Positions 9,062 through 18,400 of a DNA stretch of 64,000 nt are shown piece by piece (position 1 is the stretch's first letter; every line of letters starts with the position of its first letter). Made by a program: the position numbers and the translations under genes. The notes beneath the pieces are model-generated. The model was not told the DNA's origin. It saw only the letters and a program-made list of their open reading frames with translations, and did not search any database. Source of the stretch: Xiheimicrobium sp052034585 (GTDB lineage Bacteria; Myxococcota; Myxococcia; Myxococcales; Myxococcaceae); the NCBI GenBank assembly GCA_052034585.1, contig JBPOIJ010000022.1, forward strand, positions 62,001-126,000. Direction: 5' to 3'.

Positions 9062-10494
9062 GGAGCCTCCCGCCGGGCCACGCTCAGCACCGCGCCGTCC
9101 GGACCGAGCACGGTGACCTCGAGCGGCATCTGGCCCATCGCGTGGGTCGCGCACGACAAGCAGGGGTCGAAGGCCCGCACCGCGACCTCGAGGTGGTTGA
9201 GCAGCGCCTCGGTCACCGCGTGGCCCTCGAGGTACTTCCTCGCCACCGAGCGGATCGCCTCGTTCATCGCCTGGTTGTTGTTGGTCGTCGAGACGATCAG
9301 GTTGCACCGGGTGATCAGATCGTCGTCGCCAACCTCGTAGTGGTGAATCAGCGTGCCGCGTGGCGCCTCGATGATCCCGATGCCTTCACGGTGCCGCTCA
9401 CCGGTCGAGACGAGCTCCCCGCGGATCAGGGCCTCGTCGCGGAGCAACAGCTCGATCTCCTCCGCGCAGTGGAGCAGCTCGATCATCCGCGCCCAGTGGA
9501 AGGCGAGCGGCGCGTGAATGACTCCGGGCGCGCTGGTGAGGAAGCGCAGCCGCGCCAGCTCGGCGAGCGGCGTCGGAATGCGATCGCACACCTGCAAACG
9601 CGCGAGCGGCCCCACCTTGTACCAACCGGCCTCGGGGCCCATCACCGCGAGGTAGGGAAACTTCATGTACGACCACGGCCGCACTTCCTCCTTGATGATC
9701 TGCCGGTAGGCCGAGCCGTCGAGCCCGTCGAAGAGCACTCCGCCGTCGGCGTCCTTCGCGCGCAGCCCGCCATCGTACAGATCGAGCGCACCGTCGGACG
9801 CCACCAGGCTGAGCAGCGCCGAGGGCACCGTGCCGAAGCCGCGGTGGTGCTCGAGGTTCGTCTCGGTGAGCCGCTGCGCCAGCGCCACCGCTTCCTGAGC
9901 CCAGGCCTTCACCTCGGCGATCTGCTCCAAGAAGGTGTCGCGCGCCTCGATGGCGAGGTGCCGGTTCACCCCACCGGGGATCGCGCCGGTGCCGTGAATG
10001 CGCTTGCCGTAGACCGCCTCGAGCACCTGCTGGCCGAACTTGCGCAAGAGCACGCCCTTCTTCGCGAGCTCGGGGTGCGCTTCGACCAGGCCGATCAGGT
10101 TGCGCTTGGCGACCTCGCCGTCGAAGCCGAAGAGCAGATCGGGCGAGGCGAGGTGGAAGAAGTGCAGCGCGTGCGACTGGAGCACCTGGCCGGCGTGCAT
10201 CAACCTCCGGAGCTTCACCGCGGACGGAGGTGGCACCGAGCCGACGACCGCATCGAGCGCCTTCGCTGCGCAGAGGTTGTGCGAGACCGGACAGATGCCG
10301 CACAGCCGCTGCACGACGACGGGCACCTCCCAATACGGCCGGCCGACGATGAAGGCCTCGAAGCCACGGAACTCGACGATGTGCAGCCGCGCCTCGTGCA
10401 CCCGGCCGGCGTCGTCGAGCAACAGCGTCACCTTGCCGTGCCCCTCGACGCGCGAGATCGGGTCGATGGCGATGCGTCGGAGGCCGTCAGTCAT
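9058..10494 (-). CDS. hoxH: NAD-linked bidirectional [NiFe] hydrogenase large subunit HoxH
   Basis: This is the catalytic large subunit of the soluble hydrogenase, binding the Ni-Fe active site. Of 478 residues, the N-terminal ligand motif RLCGICPVSH places Cys at 65 and 68; the C-terminal motif DPCLSCATH supplies Cys445 and Cys448. After His451 there is a 27-residue tail, the part expected to be clipped by HoxW. The DPISRVEGHGK start is typical of group 3 hydrogenases. It overlaps hoxY by 8 bases upstream and hoxW downstream, so translation is probably coupled. The accessory hyp genes needed for Ni-Fe assembly are not in this window. Confidence 0.95.
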   Translation of the reverse strand: MTDGLRRIAIDPISRVEGHGKVTLLLDDAGRVHEARLHIVEFRGFEAFIVGRPYWEVPVVVQRLCGICPVSHNLCAAKALDAVVGSVPPPSAVKLRRLMHAGQVLQSHALHFFHLASPDLLFGFDGEVAKRNLIGLVEAHPELAKKGVLLRKFGQQVLEAVYGKRIHGTGAIPGGVNRHLAIEARDTFLEQIAEVKAWAQEAVALAQRLTETNLEHHRGFGTVPSALLSLVASDGALDLYDGGLRAKDADGGVLFDGLDGSAYRQIIKEEVRPWSYMKFPYLAVMGPEAGWYKVGPLARLQVCDRIPTPLAELARLRFLTSAPGVIHAPLAFHWARMIELLHCAEEIELLLRDEALIRGELVSTGERHREGIGIIEAPRGTLIHHYEVGDDDLITRCNLIVSTTNNNQAMNEAIRSVARKYLEGHAVTEALLNHLEVAVRAFDPCLSCATHAMGQMPLEVTVLGPDGAVLSVARREAP

Positions 10495-11026
10495 ACCGAA
10501 TCGCTCCCGGCGGCAGCCGCGGCGGCCGGCCTTCGATGAGATCGCTCAGGAACGCCCAGAACGCGTCGGCGGGCGGCGGGCACCCTGGCAGGAAGTAGTC
10601 GACCTTCACCAGCTCGTGAATCGGCCGCACCTTGTCGAACAGCGCCGGCAGCTCGGGGTCGTCGGGCACCATGCGGCGGGTGAGGCCCGGCTCCTCGAAG
10701 TAGACGTGACGGAGCAGATCGCCGACGTCGAACTGGTTGCGCTGCGCCGGCAGCCCGCCGTTGATCGCGCAGGCACCGACCGCCACCAGCACCTTGCACT
10801 GCTTCCGGAACTCGCGGAGCACGTGGAGGTTGTCTTCGTTGCACACCCCGCCCTCGACGAGCCCCACGTCACAGGGGCCCGCGTGCTTCACGTCGGTGAG
10901 CGGCGACCGATCGAAGGTCACCTTCTCGAGCAGCGTGAGGATCCGCTCGTCGATGTCGAGGAACGACATGTGGCAACCGAAGCAGCCCGCGAGTGAGGTG
11001 GTGGCGAGCCGGATCTTCGCGGTCAT
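10487..11026 (-). CDS. hoxY: NAD-linked [NiFe] hydrogenase small subunit HoxY
   Basis: This subunit carries the proximal [4Fe-4S] cluster that takes electrons from the HoxH active site. It has 179 residues from ATG 11026, with GGGAGGG about 5 bases upstream. Cys at 15 and 18 (GCFGCHMSFLD), Cys86 (VGACAING) and Cys149 (LPGCPPPAD) are the expected ligands. Like other group 3d small subunits it is short and has no twin-arginine signal, so the enzyme is cytoplasmic. Its start overlaps the hoxU stop (ATGA). Confidence 0.94.
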   Translation of the reverse strand: MTAKIRLATTSLAGCFGCHMSFLDIDERILTLLEKVTFDRSPLTDVKHAGPCDVGLVEGGVCNEDNLHVLREFRKQCKVLVAVGACAINGGLPAQRNQFDVGDLLRHVYFEEPGLTRRMVPDDPELPALFDKVRPIHELVKVDYFLPGCPPPADAFWAFLSDLIEGRPPRLPPGAIRYD

Positions 11027-11736
11027 CGCGCCCTCCCCTTCTTCTCGACGCGGGCCCGTGGGTTCTCGCGATCGTACGGTCGCTCGCCGATGGGCGCGGA
11101 GAAGCCGCGGCGCTTGGGCAGAATGACGCCCACCGGGCAGACGCTCATCGCCTTGTCGGCCGTCGTCATTCCAGTGTCGGCGAGGCGGCCCGACTCGGCG
11201 TTGACGATGAGGTGCTTGTGCAGGCCGCGGCCGGAGAGCGCGAAGACGTCTTTCTTGTCGACGTCGGACGAGGCGCGCACGCACAGCTCGCAGAGGATGC
11301 AGCGGTTGAAGTCGAGGAGGATCTCGGGATGCGAGGCGTCCACCGGGCGCGTCGGGGACTCGTGGGCGAACCCCGCCGAGGTGACGGCGAGCTCCTGGCC
11401 CACCGACTGGAGGGTGCAGCCGCCCGACTTCTCGCAGCCCGGGCAGAAGTGGTTGCCCTCGACGAGCAGCATCTGCACGAGCGCCTGACGATCGCGGTTG
11501 AGCGCCGGGGTGTTGCTCTCCACCACGTGCCCCGACGCCGCCTTCGTGGTGCACGACGCCATCGAGCGCCCGTTGACCAGCACGGTACAGACGCGGCAGG
11601 AGCCGTGCGCCGGGAACTCCGGGTGCGCGCAGAGGAAGGGAATGAAGACGCCCGCCGACCGCGCCGCCTCGATGATCGTCTGGCCCTCGGTGAACGGAAT
11701 CGAGACGCCGTCGAGGGTGAAGGTCTGCGCCGTCAT
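11023..11736 (-). CDS. hoxU: Hydrogenase diaphorase iron-sulfur subunit HoxU
   Basis: HoxU relays electrons between the hydrogenase (HoxYH) and diaphorase (HoxF) halves. Its 237 residues hold a plant-type [2Fe-2S] site (Cys36, 47, 50, 62), the NuoG-like His-Cys3 site (His96, Cys98, 101, 107) and a [4Fe-4S] site (Cys146, 149, 152 and Cys200 before Pro). This is the standard HoxU layout, equal to the N-terminal part of NuoG. ATG 11736 overlaps the hoxF stop as ATGA. Confidence 0.94.
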   Translation of the reverse strand: MTAQTFTLDGVSIPFTEGQTIIEAARSAGVFIPFLCAHPEFPAHGSCRVCTVLVNGRSMASCTTKAASGHVVESNTPALNRDRQALVQMLLVEGNHFCPGCEKSGGCTLQSVGQELAVTSAGFAHESPTRPVDASHPEILLDFNRCILCELCVRASSDVDKKDVFALSGRGLHKHLIVNAESGRLADTGMTTADKAMSVCPVGVILPKRRGFSAPIGERPYDRENPRARVEKKGRAR

Positions 11737-13478
11737 GGCCGCTCTCCTCTCGCCACCCGGGCGCCGGTCAACGCGCTCTCGACGTCGAAGGCCGGCTGGA
11801 ACTCGCCGCCGAGGCGCCGCTGCACGTCGTCGGAGAAGCGCTCGAGGTAGTGCCGCCAGCCGTTGGGGGCCGTCGCGCCGAGGCCACAGTGCGAGGTGTC
11901 GCGCAGCAGCCGGGTGAGCGTCGCCAGCTCGTCGAGCTCGGAGGTCGAGCCGCGCCCACGGCGGAGCTTGTCGAGGCTCCTCGCCGCCACGTGCGTTCCC
12001 ACCCGGCAGGGCGTGCAGAAGCCACAGGACTCGTGGGCGAAGAACTGCGCGTAGCTCACCACCACCTCGAGCAGGTCACGCGTGTCGTCGAAGACGGCGA
12101 TCGCGCCCGCCGTCGGCAGATCTTCGAAGGCGAGGCGCCGAGAGAACATCGCCGGAGGGAGCAGCTCGCCCGACGGCCCACCCACCTGCACGGCGCGCGT
12201 CCGCTCCGCGCCTGCGAGCGCGAGCACCTCGGCGACGGTGCTGCCCCAGGGCAGCTCGTAGACCCCCGGCCTGGCGACGTCGCCTGCGACCGAGTGCAGC
12301 TTGGTGCCGGTCGACTCCGGCGTGCCCAACGCGCACCAGGCGTCGAGGCCGTGGCCGAAGAGCACCGAGACGTCGGCGTAGGTCTCGACGTTGTTCACCA
12401 CCGTGGGGCGACCCAGGTAGCCGTGAGTCACCGGGAAAGGCGGCTTGTGCCGGGGAACACCGCGCCGCCCTTCGAGCGACTCGAGGAGCGCCGTCTCTTC
12501 ACCGCACACGTAGGCGCCCGCGCCGAGGTGAATCTCGACGTCGAAGTCGAAGCCGCGCTCTCCGCCGATGCCCACCCCGAGCAGCTTCCCGGCGCGCCGG
12601 CGAGCGAGCACGGCGCGCAGACTCTCGGCGAGGAACTCGTATTCCCCTCGCAGGTAGATGAAGCCGGTCGTCGCTCCGGTGAAGCGCGCGGCGATCGTCA
12701 TCCCCTCCACCACGAGATCGGGCCGACGCATGAGGAGCAACCGATCCTTGAAGGTGCCTGGCTCACCCTCGTCGGCGTTGCAGACGACGACGCTGTCGTT
12801 CGGGGCGAGCCTGCAGGCGTTCCACTTGGCGGCGACCGGAAACCCAGCGCCTCCTCGGCCGCGCAGCTTCGAGGCCTCCAGCACCCGATGCACCTCGTCG
12901 ACGGGGAGGTGGAGCATGCGCTCGAGCGCAGCCCCTGGCGTCAGCGGCGAGTCGAGCACCGGCCCAGCGCGACGGAGCCCCTCGTCGACCTGGAGCAGCT
13001 CGTCGGGCCACTCCGACACCGGCACGTCGGCTTCGACCGCCCGCACCACCGCGTCGAGCCGCGGCCCCACCACCTTCGGCACCGCGACCCCGTTCACCAG
13101 GAGCGCCGGCGCTTGATCGCAGAGCCCGGTGCACGAGGTGAAGTCGACCGAGACGCGCCCGTCGCTGCGCACCCGGCCTCTCTTGACCGACAGCCGCTGG
13201 CAGAGCGCGCCCGCCAGCTCACGCCCGCCCGCGAAGCGATCGGTGACGTTGTCGGAGACGAGGAGATGAAACCGGCCGACGGGCGCCAGATGGAGAAACG
13301 CGTAGAAGCCGGCGACGCCTTCGACGCGAGCACGAGGGAGCCCCAGCCCGGTGGCGATCTCGGTGATCACCCGCGGGGGCAACCAGTTGCCGCACTCGCG
13401 CTGCGCATCGCGGAGGATCTGCACCAGACGGGTTGGGTCCCCCCGGTGCGCGCCAAGGAGGTCGGAGGTCGAGCGCAC
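11733..13478 (-). CDS. hoxF: Hydrogenase diaphorase flavoprotein HoxF with fused NuoE-like domain
   Basis: HoxF is the FMN and NAD(H) site of the bidirectional hydrogenase. From GTG 13478 it has 581 residues, close to the roughly 600 of the Ralstonia enzyme. Residues about 1-150 are a NuoE-like thioredoxin-fold domain. RGRGGAGFP (206-214) and GAGAYVCGEETALLESLEG (320-338) mark the FMN/NADH domain, and Cys485, 488, 491 and 531 bind the [4Fe-4S] cluster. The NuoE part keeps CTGLC (116-120) but lacks the first Cys pair, so it probably has no [2Fe-2S] cluster. The start is uncertain: no clear Shine-Dalgarno, but the domain needs residues from here. It heads hoxFUYHW and is divergent from an araC-type gene. 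Confidence 0.93.
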   Translation of the reverse strand: MRSTSDLLGAHRGDPTRLVQILRDAQRECGNWLPPRVITEIATGLGLPRARVEGVAGFYAFLHLAPVGRFHLLVSDNVTDRFAGGRELAGALCQRLSVKRGRVRSDGRVSVDFTSCTGLCDQAPALLVNGVAVPKVVGPRLDAVVRAVEADVPVSEWPDELLQVDEGLRRAGPVLDSPLTPGAALERMLHLPVDEVHRVLEASKLRGRGGAGFPVAAKWNACRLAPNDSVVVCNADEGEPGTFKDRLLLMRRPDLVVEGMTIAARFTGATTGFIYLRGEYEFLAESLRAVLARRRAGKLLGVGIGGERGFDFDVEIHLGAGAYVCGEETALLESLEGRRGVPRHKPPFPVTHGYLGRPTVVNNVETYADVSVLFGHGLDAWCALGTPESTGTKLHSVAGDVARPGVYELPWGSTVAEVLALAGAERTRAVQVGGPSGELLPPAMFSRRLAFEDLPTAGAIAVFDDTRDLLEVVVSYAQFFAHESCGFCTPCRVGTHVAARSLDKLRRGRGSTSELDELATLTRLLRDTSHCGLGATAPNGWRHYLERFSDDVQRRLGGEFQPAFDVESALTGARVARGERP

Positions 13479-13625
13479 GCGACGCCGGACTGCACACCCC
13501 GCGCCGGGGGTTCCCTCGCGGAGCCTGGCTCCCGCGCCGCGCAAGGGTTGCGTCTCGCACCACTCGCTGCACCTCGGGTCGAGGCCCTTGCACCATGCGC
13601 CGGGGACGGCGAAAACGCGCCCCGA

Positions 13626-14651
13626 ATGGCCCGGTCGACCCGAGAGCTCACCTCCCGCATGGGACCAATCACCCTCGCCTACGCGCACGCGAAGGGAGTC
13701 GACGTGCCCGCGCTCCTCACCAAGCACGAGCTGCCGGCCGACCTCGACTGGAAGTCGGCAGGGAAGACGGAGCTCACCTTCCCCGCGCCGAAGCTCAAGG
13801 CGCTGATCGACGAGGTCGCCGAGACGCTCGGGGCTCCGCACCTCGGCCTCGACCTCGCGCGCGACGTCCGCGTCGGCACCTATGGGGTGGCCGAGTTCCT
13901 CATTCGCTCCGCGGCGACGGTGCGCGAGGCCTGCGAGAACGTGGTGCGCTTCAACGCCCTGATGGCGCCGGGGCAGGAGTTTCGCTTCGTCGTCAACCAG
14001 GCCGATGCGGGGCTCGAGCATGGGGTCGCCGGCGCACCCGACGCCCTCTCGCGCCACCACCAGGAATACACGACCTACCTGATGGCGACGAAGTTCCTCT
14101 CGATGGTCGAGGAGGGGCGGCTCGAGCGGCTCTGGTTCGCCAACCCGCGGCCCGCCGACGTCTCGCGGCTCGAGCAGGAATTCGGCACCTCGAACCTCGC
14201 CTTCGATCAAGCGAACAACGGCTTCTCCTTCGAGCTGCGCTTCCTCGATCACCCTGCCAAGACGGGCGACGCGGCGCTCTTCGCCTACCTCGAGGAGCAC
14301 GCGCTCGCTGCGCTGGCCAGCCGCCCGAAGACCGACGATCTGATCGACCGGGTCCGCCACGCGATCCGTGAGGCGCTCAAGCAGGGCGAACCCAACATCG
14401 AGCGCATCGCCACCCGGCTGGCCTTGTCGGGCCGAACGCTCCAGCGCCGCCTCGCCGATCTCGAGACCTCGTTTCAGAGCGTGCTCGACGACGTGCGCTT
14501 CGATCTCGCCCGCGCCTACCTCCGAGACGCCCGCATCGATCTCACCCAGGTCGCCTACCTGCTCGGCTACTCGGAGCTGCGGGCCTTCGATCGCGCCTTC
14601 AAGCGCTGGGCACGGGTGACGCCGCGCGATTGGCGCGATCAGCGCCCCTAG
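13626..14651 (+). CDS. AraC-family transcriptional regulator (arabinose-binding-like N-domain)
   Basis: The product has 341 residues from ATG 13626; ATG 13659 (MGPITLAYAHAKG) is an equally good start. Residues about 20-210 follow the OruR/ArgR-type 'arabinose-binding' sensor domain (GLDLARDVRVGTYGVAEFLIRSAATV). The C-terminus has two helix-turn-helix units ending in VAYLLGYSELRAFDRAFKRW, the AraC signature. It is divergent from the hox operon with 147 bases between the two starts, so it may regulate the hydrogenase genes. That link is from position only. Two hairpins follow its stop. Confidence 0.88.
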   Translation: MARSTRELTSRMGPITLAYAHAKGVDVPALLTKHELPADLDWKSAGKTELTFPAPKLKALIDEVAETLGAPHLGLDLARDVRVGTYGVAEFLIRSAATVREACENVVRFNALMAPGQEFRFVVNQADAGLEHGVAGAPDALSRHHQEYTTYLMATKFLSMVEEGRLERLWFANPRPADVSRLEQEFGTSNLAFDQANNGFSFELRFLDHPAKTGDAALFAYLEEHALAALASRPKTDDLIDRVRHAIREALKQGEPNIERIATRLALSGRTLQRRLADLETSFQSVLDDVRFDLARAYLRDARIDLTQVAYLLGYSELRAFDRAFKRWARVTPRDWRDQRP

Positions 14652-14652
14652 A

Positions 14653-14700
14653 CTCAATGAATTCGAGACATTGAGAGACACCTACATGGCGTGAGGTGTC
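14653..14700. terminator. Two consecutive hairpins after the araC-type gene
   Basis: One base after the stop codon, CTCAATG (14653-14659) and CATTGAG (14669-14675) form a perfect 7-bp stem with a 9-base loop. GACACCT (14677-14683) and AGGTGTC (14694-14700) then form a second perfect 7-bp stem. Neither has a T-run, so they are weak as intrinsic terminators. They could instead be a binding site or a processing signal. The second overlaps a possible GTG start (14696) of the next gene. Confidence 0.4.
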
Positions 14701-14716
14701 CAGCACGCTGTCGCGA

Positions 14717-15376
14717 ATGGCCGCCTCGGGCTTCGAGAATTCGCTCGAAATGTTCTCCGATTCCGATCAGCTCCGGTTTCCCAAGCGCCGCCGGCTCCTC
14801 AGTGACGCGCGCATCAGCAACGTCGGGCCGGTGGTGGACGACACCGGGCGCTTCAGCGGCGAACACCGGGTGTTGGCCTTCGTCGGCAGCAGGGAAGTCG
14901 ACGTGCGCTACGTCGAGACGAGCGGCGAGTTCCAGCTGGTGGCCGAAGGCGAGGTGCACGATCTGTCCCGAACCGATCTGCGCGACCTCGCCAACGCGAT
15001 TCGCCGCTACCAGGAGACGGTGCCGTGGGACGACGGCGAGGCCGGCAAGGTGCTGGTCGGGCTCAACGAGCTCATCTTTCCTTCGTGTCTGTCGGCGTTC
15101 TCCGTTCGCTCGGTGAGCGATCTCGGCGAGGTGGTGCTGGTGGCTGGCCGCGCCGATCGCCTCGACGTCGACGTGACGTTGAACCTCGCCAGCGGCGAGC
15201 TCCTGCTCATGGTGTCTCGGCCGGGCCTCAAGGCTCGCAAGCGGGCGCCCACGACGCAGGAAGCGCACGATCTCTCACTCGCCCTCCGTCCGCTCGTCGA
15301 AGGGCGTCCGCTCAGTGGGAAGACGGCGCTGCTGGCGGTGGTGATCGAAGCGACCCGGCGCCGCTCGATGCACTGA
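14717..15376 (+). CDS. Conserved-looking protein of unknown function
   Basis: I do not recognise this 219-residue product. It is soluble, with no signal peptide or membrane helix, and mixes beta-rich stretches (HRVLAFVGSREVDVRYVE, LGEVVLVAGRADRLDVDVTL) with helices (RTDLRDLANAIRRYQ). ATG 14717 is preferred over GTG 14696 because the latter sits inside a hairpin; neither has a clear ribosome binding site. Codon use looks like that of its neighbours and the reading frame is intact, so it is probably a real gene. Confidence 0.6.
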   Translation: MAASGFENSLEMFSDSDQLRFPKRRRLLSDARISNVGPVVDDTGRFSGEHRVLAFVGSREVDVRYVETSGEFQLVAEGEVHDLSRTDLRDLANAIRRYQETVPWDDGEAGKVLVGLNELIFPSCLSAFSVRSVSDLGEVVLVAGRADRLDVDVTLNLASGELLLMVSRPGLKARKRAPTTQEAHDLSLALRPLVEGRPLSGKTALLAVVIEATRRRSMH

Positions 15377-15474
15377 GTCCAGCCGCCTCGGAAAAGCCGA
15401 TGACTCCCCGTCTCTTCGACGGTACATGACGCTCTTCGCGCGAGAGAGCCGCTCGCGATGGAAAGGTCGACGTC

Positions 15475-18400
15475 GTGCGCGCGCTTCTCTTCCTCGTCTT
15501 GCTGACGTCCCTGTTCGCGGGCTGCCCGCCCATCACGCCCGATTGCAACGCGACGACCTGCCCCACCGGCTGCTGCTCGATGGACGGCGTCTGCCAGCCG
15601 GGGAACGACAAGAAGGCCTGCGGCACCGGCGGGCTCTTCTGCCGCGCGTGTGACGACGCCGACACCTGCGCCGATCAACGCTGCGATCTCGTGCGGCCCG
15701 ACGCCGGCACCTGCCCCACCAACTTCCACCGCTGCGACGACACCTGCGCCTCGAATGACGACGTCGCCACCTGCGGAGACCGCTGCGAGACCTGCCCACG
15801 CTCGGCGAACGGCACCGCGACCTGCGCGCAAGGGCAATGCGGACTCTCGTGCCGAGCGGGGTTTCACGCCTGCGGGGCGATGTGCGCCGACGACACCTCG
15901 CCGATGTCGTGTGGGGATCGCTGTGGGCCCTGCGCCTTCCCTGCGAACGCGATGCCCTCGTGCACCAACCGGCAGTGCGACTTCACCTGCGCGAACGGCT
16001 TTCACCGCTGCGGCGACGAGTGCGTGCTCGACACCGTTCCCGAGTCGTGCGGCAGCCGGTGCACCCCGTGCGTGGCGCCGACGAACGGCACCGGCACCTG
16101 CCTGAGCCGCACGACCGACGCGGGCACCACCCTGAGCTGCGACTTCGTCTGCGGCGCCGGCTTCCACCGCTGCGGCCTGCAGTGTCTGCCCGACGACGCG
16201 CCGACGAGCTGCGGCACCAGCTGCGTTCCCTGCGCGAGCACTCCCAACGGCATGCCCACCTGCAGCCAAGGCGCATGCAGCATCGCCTGCGTGGCCGGCT
16301 TCAACTTCTGCTCCGGCGCATGCGTCCCCGACACCACCGCGTCGGCCTGTGGGCCGTCCTGCAGCGTCTGCTCGGCGCCCGATGGAGGCGCCCCGATCTG
16401 TCGCAACAACGCCTGCGCGTTCACCTGTGCGACCGGCTTCAACCCCTGCAACGGCCAGTGCGCTTCGGCGACCGACGTGACCGCGTGCGGAGCCAGCTGC
16501 ACCCGCTGCCCCGACGGCGTGCCTGGCTCCGTTCCCACCTGTGACGGGACGAGCTGCGGAACGACGTGCGCGGGCGGCAACACCCAGTGTGGCACCGGCC
16601 CCGGGAGCTGCGTCGGCCCGCAGGTCGCGTCGGCCTGTGGTTCGAGCTGCACGAGCTGCGCGGCGGGAACGGCGACGCAACGGGCGACGTGTACGGCTGG
16701 CGCCTGCGCGGTGGCCTGCATCGACACCTGCGCGGCGACCTGCGTGGACAAGCAGCGTGACCCGGCCAACTGCGGCGCGTGCGGGACGACGTGCGGCGCT
16801 TCCGAAGCGTGCGTCGAGGGGCGCTGCCGGCCGAGCTGTGCCAACGGCGTCGTCTTCTCGGGCATCGCGGAGCAGCTGCCCCACACGCTGACCGCAGGAA
16901 CCGACGCGCGGACGTGGACGGTGGACGTGACTCAAGACGGCCGGCTCGATCTGCTCGCCACGGCGGGAACGAGCCGCGTCACCTTCACCAACGCGGGCAA
17001 CGCGCGCTTCGTGCAGCAGGCGAACGCCGACGCGGGTGTGGTGCTCCTCCCGATGGGCACCGCCGACTTCTCGCTCGATGGGCGGGCCGATCTGATCGCT
17101 GGCGATCTGCGCGCGCTGTGGATCGTGCAGCAGACGAGCAGTGGGTTCGCGACGCCCGTTGTGCTCTTCACCAACGGGCAGAACGGGCTCACCGTGCCCG
17201 CCGACTTCACCGGCGATGGGCGCATCGATCTCGTCCGGGTGCCGATGCTGGGCAACTTCAACGCCGACCTCTGGGTGAACGCCTCGGCCGACGGCGGAGC
17301 GCCCTTCTCCCAGACGCGCAACGCCGCGCCGAACCTGCTCCAGGCCGAGCTCGCGCGCGCCGCGGACTTCACCAACGACTCCCGCGCCGATCTCGTCACC
17401 GCCCAGAGCGGCCAGCTGCGCGTCTTCGTCACCAGTGGAACGACGACCTTCACCCAGGCGACTCCGGCCGCACCGAGCGTCAACGGGCTGGTGGCGATGG
17501 CGACCGGCGAACTCACCGGCGACACCAACGAGGACGTGGTGGCGATCACCGCGTCGGCGGTCTCCATCTTCCCCGGCAACGGGAGCGGCGCGCTCGCGGC
17601 GGCGACCTTCACCACCAACGGCGGGGCGAACCTGGCGGCGGTCGAGGTCGCCGATCTCGACGGTGACGGGCTCGACGACATCGCGCTGGGCACGGGCCGT
17701 GGGCTCGAGCTGCTCTGGGCGACTGGGCCGGGCGCGTTCTCGGCGGTCGAGGTGTACGAGGTGGAGGGCTTCACCAACGCCTCTCCTGCAAGTCAGCTCC
17801 AGCTGGCCGATCTGACTGGCGATGGGCGGCTCGACGCGATCGTCGGAAACTCGCTGGTGAAGCCTGCGCTCGTGCGCAACGGGAGCACTGGCCGTGGGTT
17901 CGAGCGCTCGGTGAAGACGGCGCTGCCGAACGCGGGCGAGTTCCTCCTCGCCGCCAGGGTCGACGCCGACGCGCGGGTGGATCTCGTGGTGAGCCGACGA
18001 ACCACGGTGGCGAGCATGTTGCCGATCAGGACCCAGACGCGGGTGCTGCGAGCGACGGCGACTGGCAGCTTCACGGTGGGCGCCGAAGACGCGCTGACTC
18101 GCCCCGAGGCCGTGGGCGACTTCGACGCCGATGGGCAGCCCGATCTCCTCCACCTCGACTGCCCGAGCGCTCCGCTCCCCGACGGAGGCGTCAACCCGAC
18201 GCCGATGCCGTGCTTCGCCAAGGTGACGTTCGGCGCGAGCTTCCGCTTCGGAACGACGGCGGTGTCACTGCCGCTCAACGAGCTCGCGTCCGAGGTGATT
18301 CTCCGTGCAGGCGACCTCGACGCCGACGGCGCGCTCGACGTGGTGGCGCGCACCAAGCTGGGCTTCCTCACCTTCCGAAACAACGGCAGCCGGCAGTTCG

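Noticed and set aside
11850..13625. Very long open frame on the plus strand opposite hoxF, continuous with the araC-type gene
   Set aside because: It is antisense to a clear HoxF and rich in Arg, His, Glu and Gly, as expected from GC-rich shadow frames. Only the part from 13626 has a recognisable protein domain.
13479..14681. N-terminal extension of hoxF to 14681
   Set aside because: The added 400 residues run antisense to the araC-type gene and show no homology to hydrogenase subunits. The NuoE-like domain begins just after 13478.
15439..15457. CGCGAG/CTCGCG hairpin before the Cys-rich lipoprotein gene as a riboswitch or terminator
   Set aside because: A 6-bp GC stem is expected by chance in this base composition, and nothing else marks it as regulatory.
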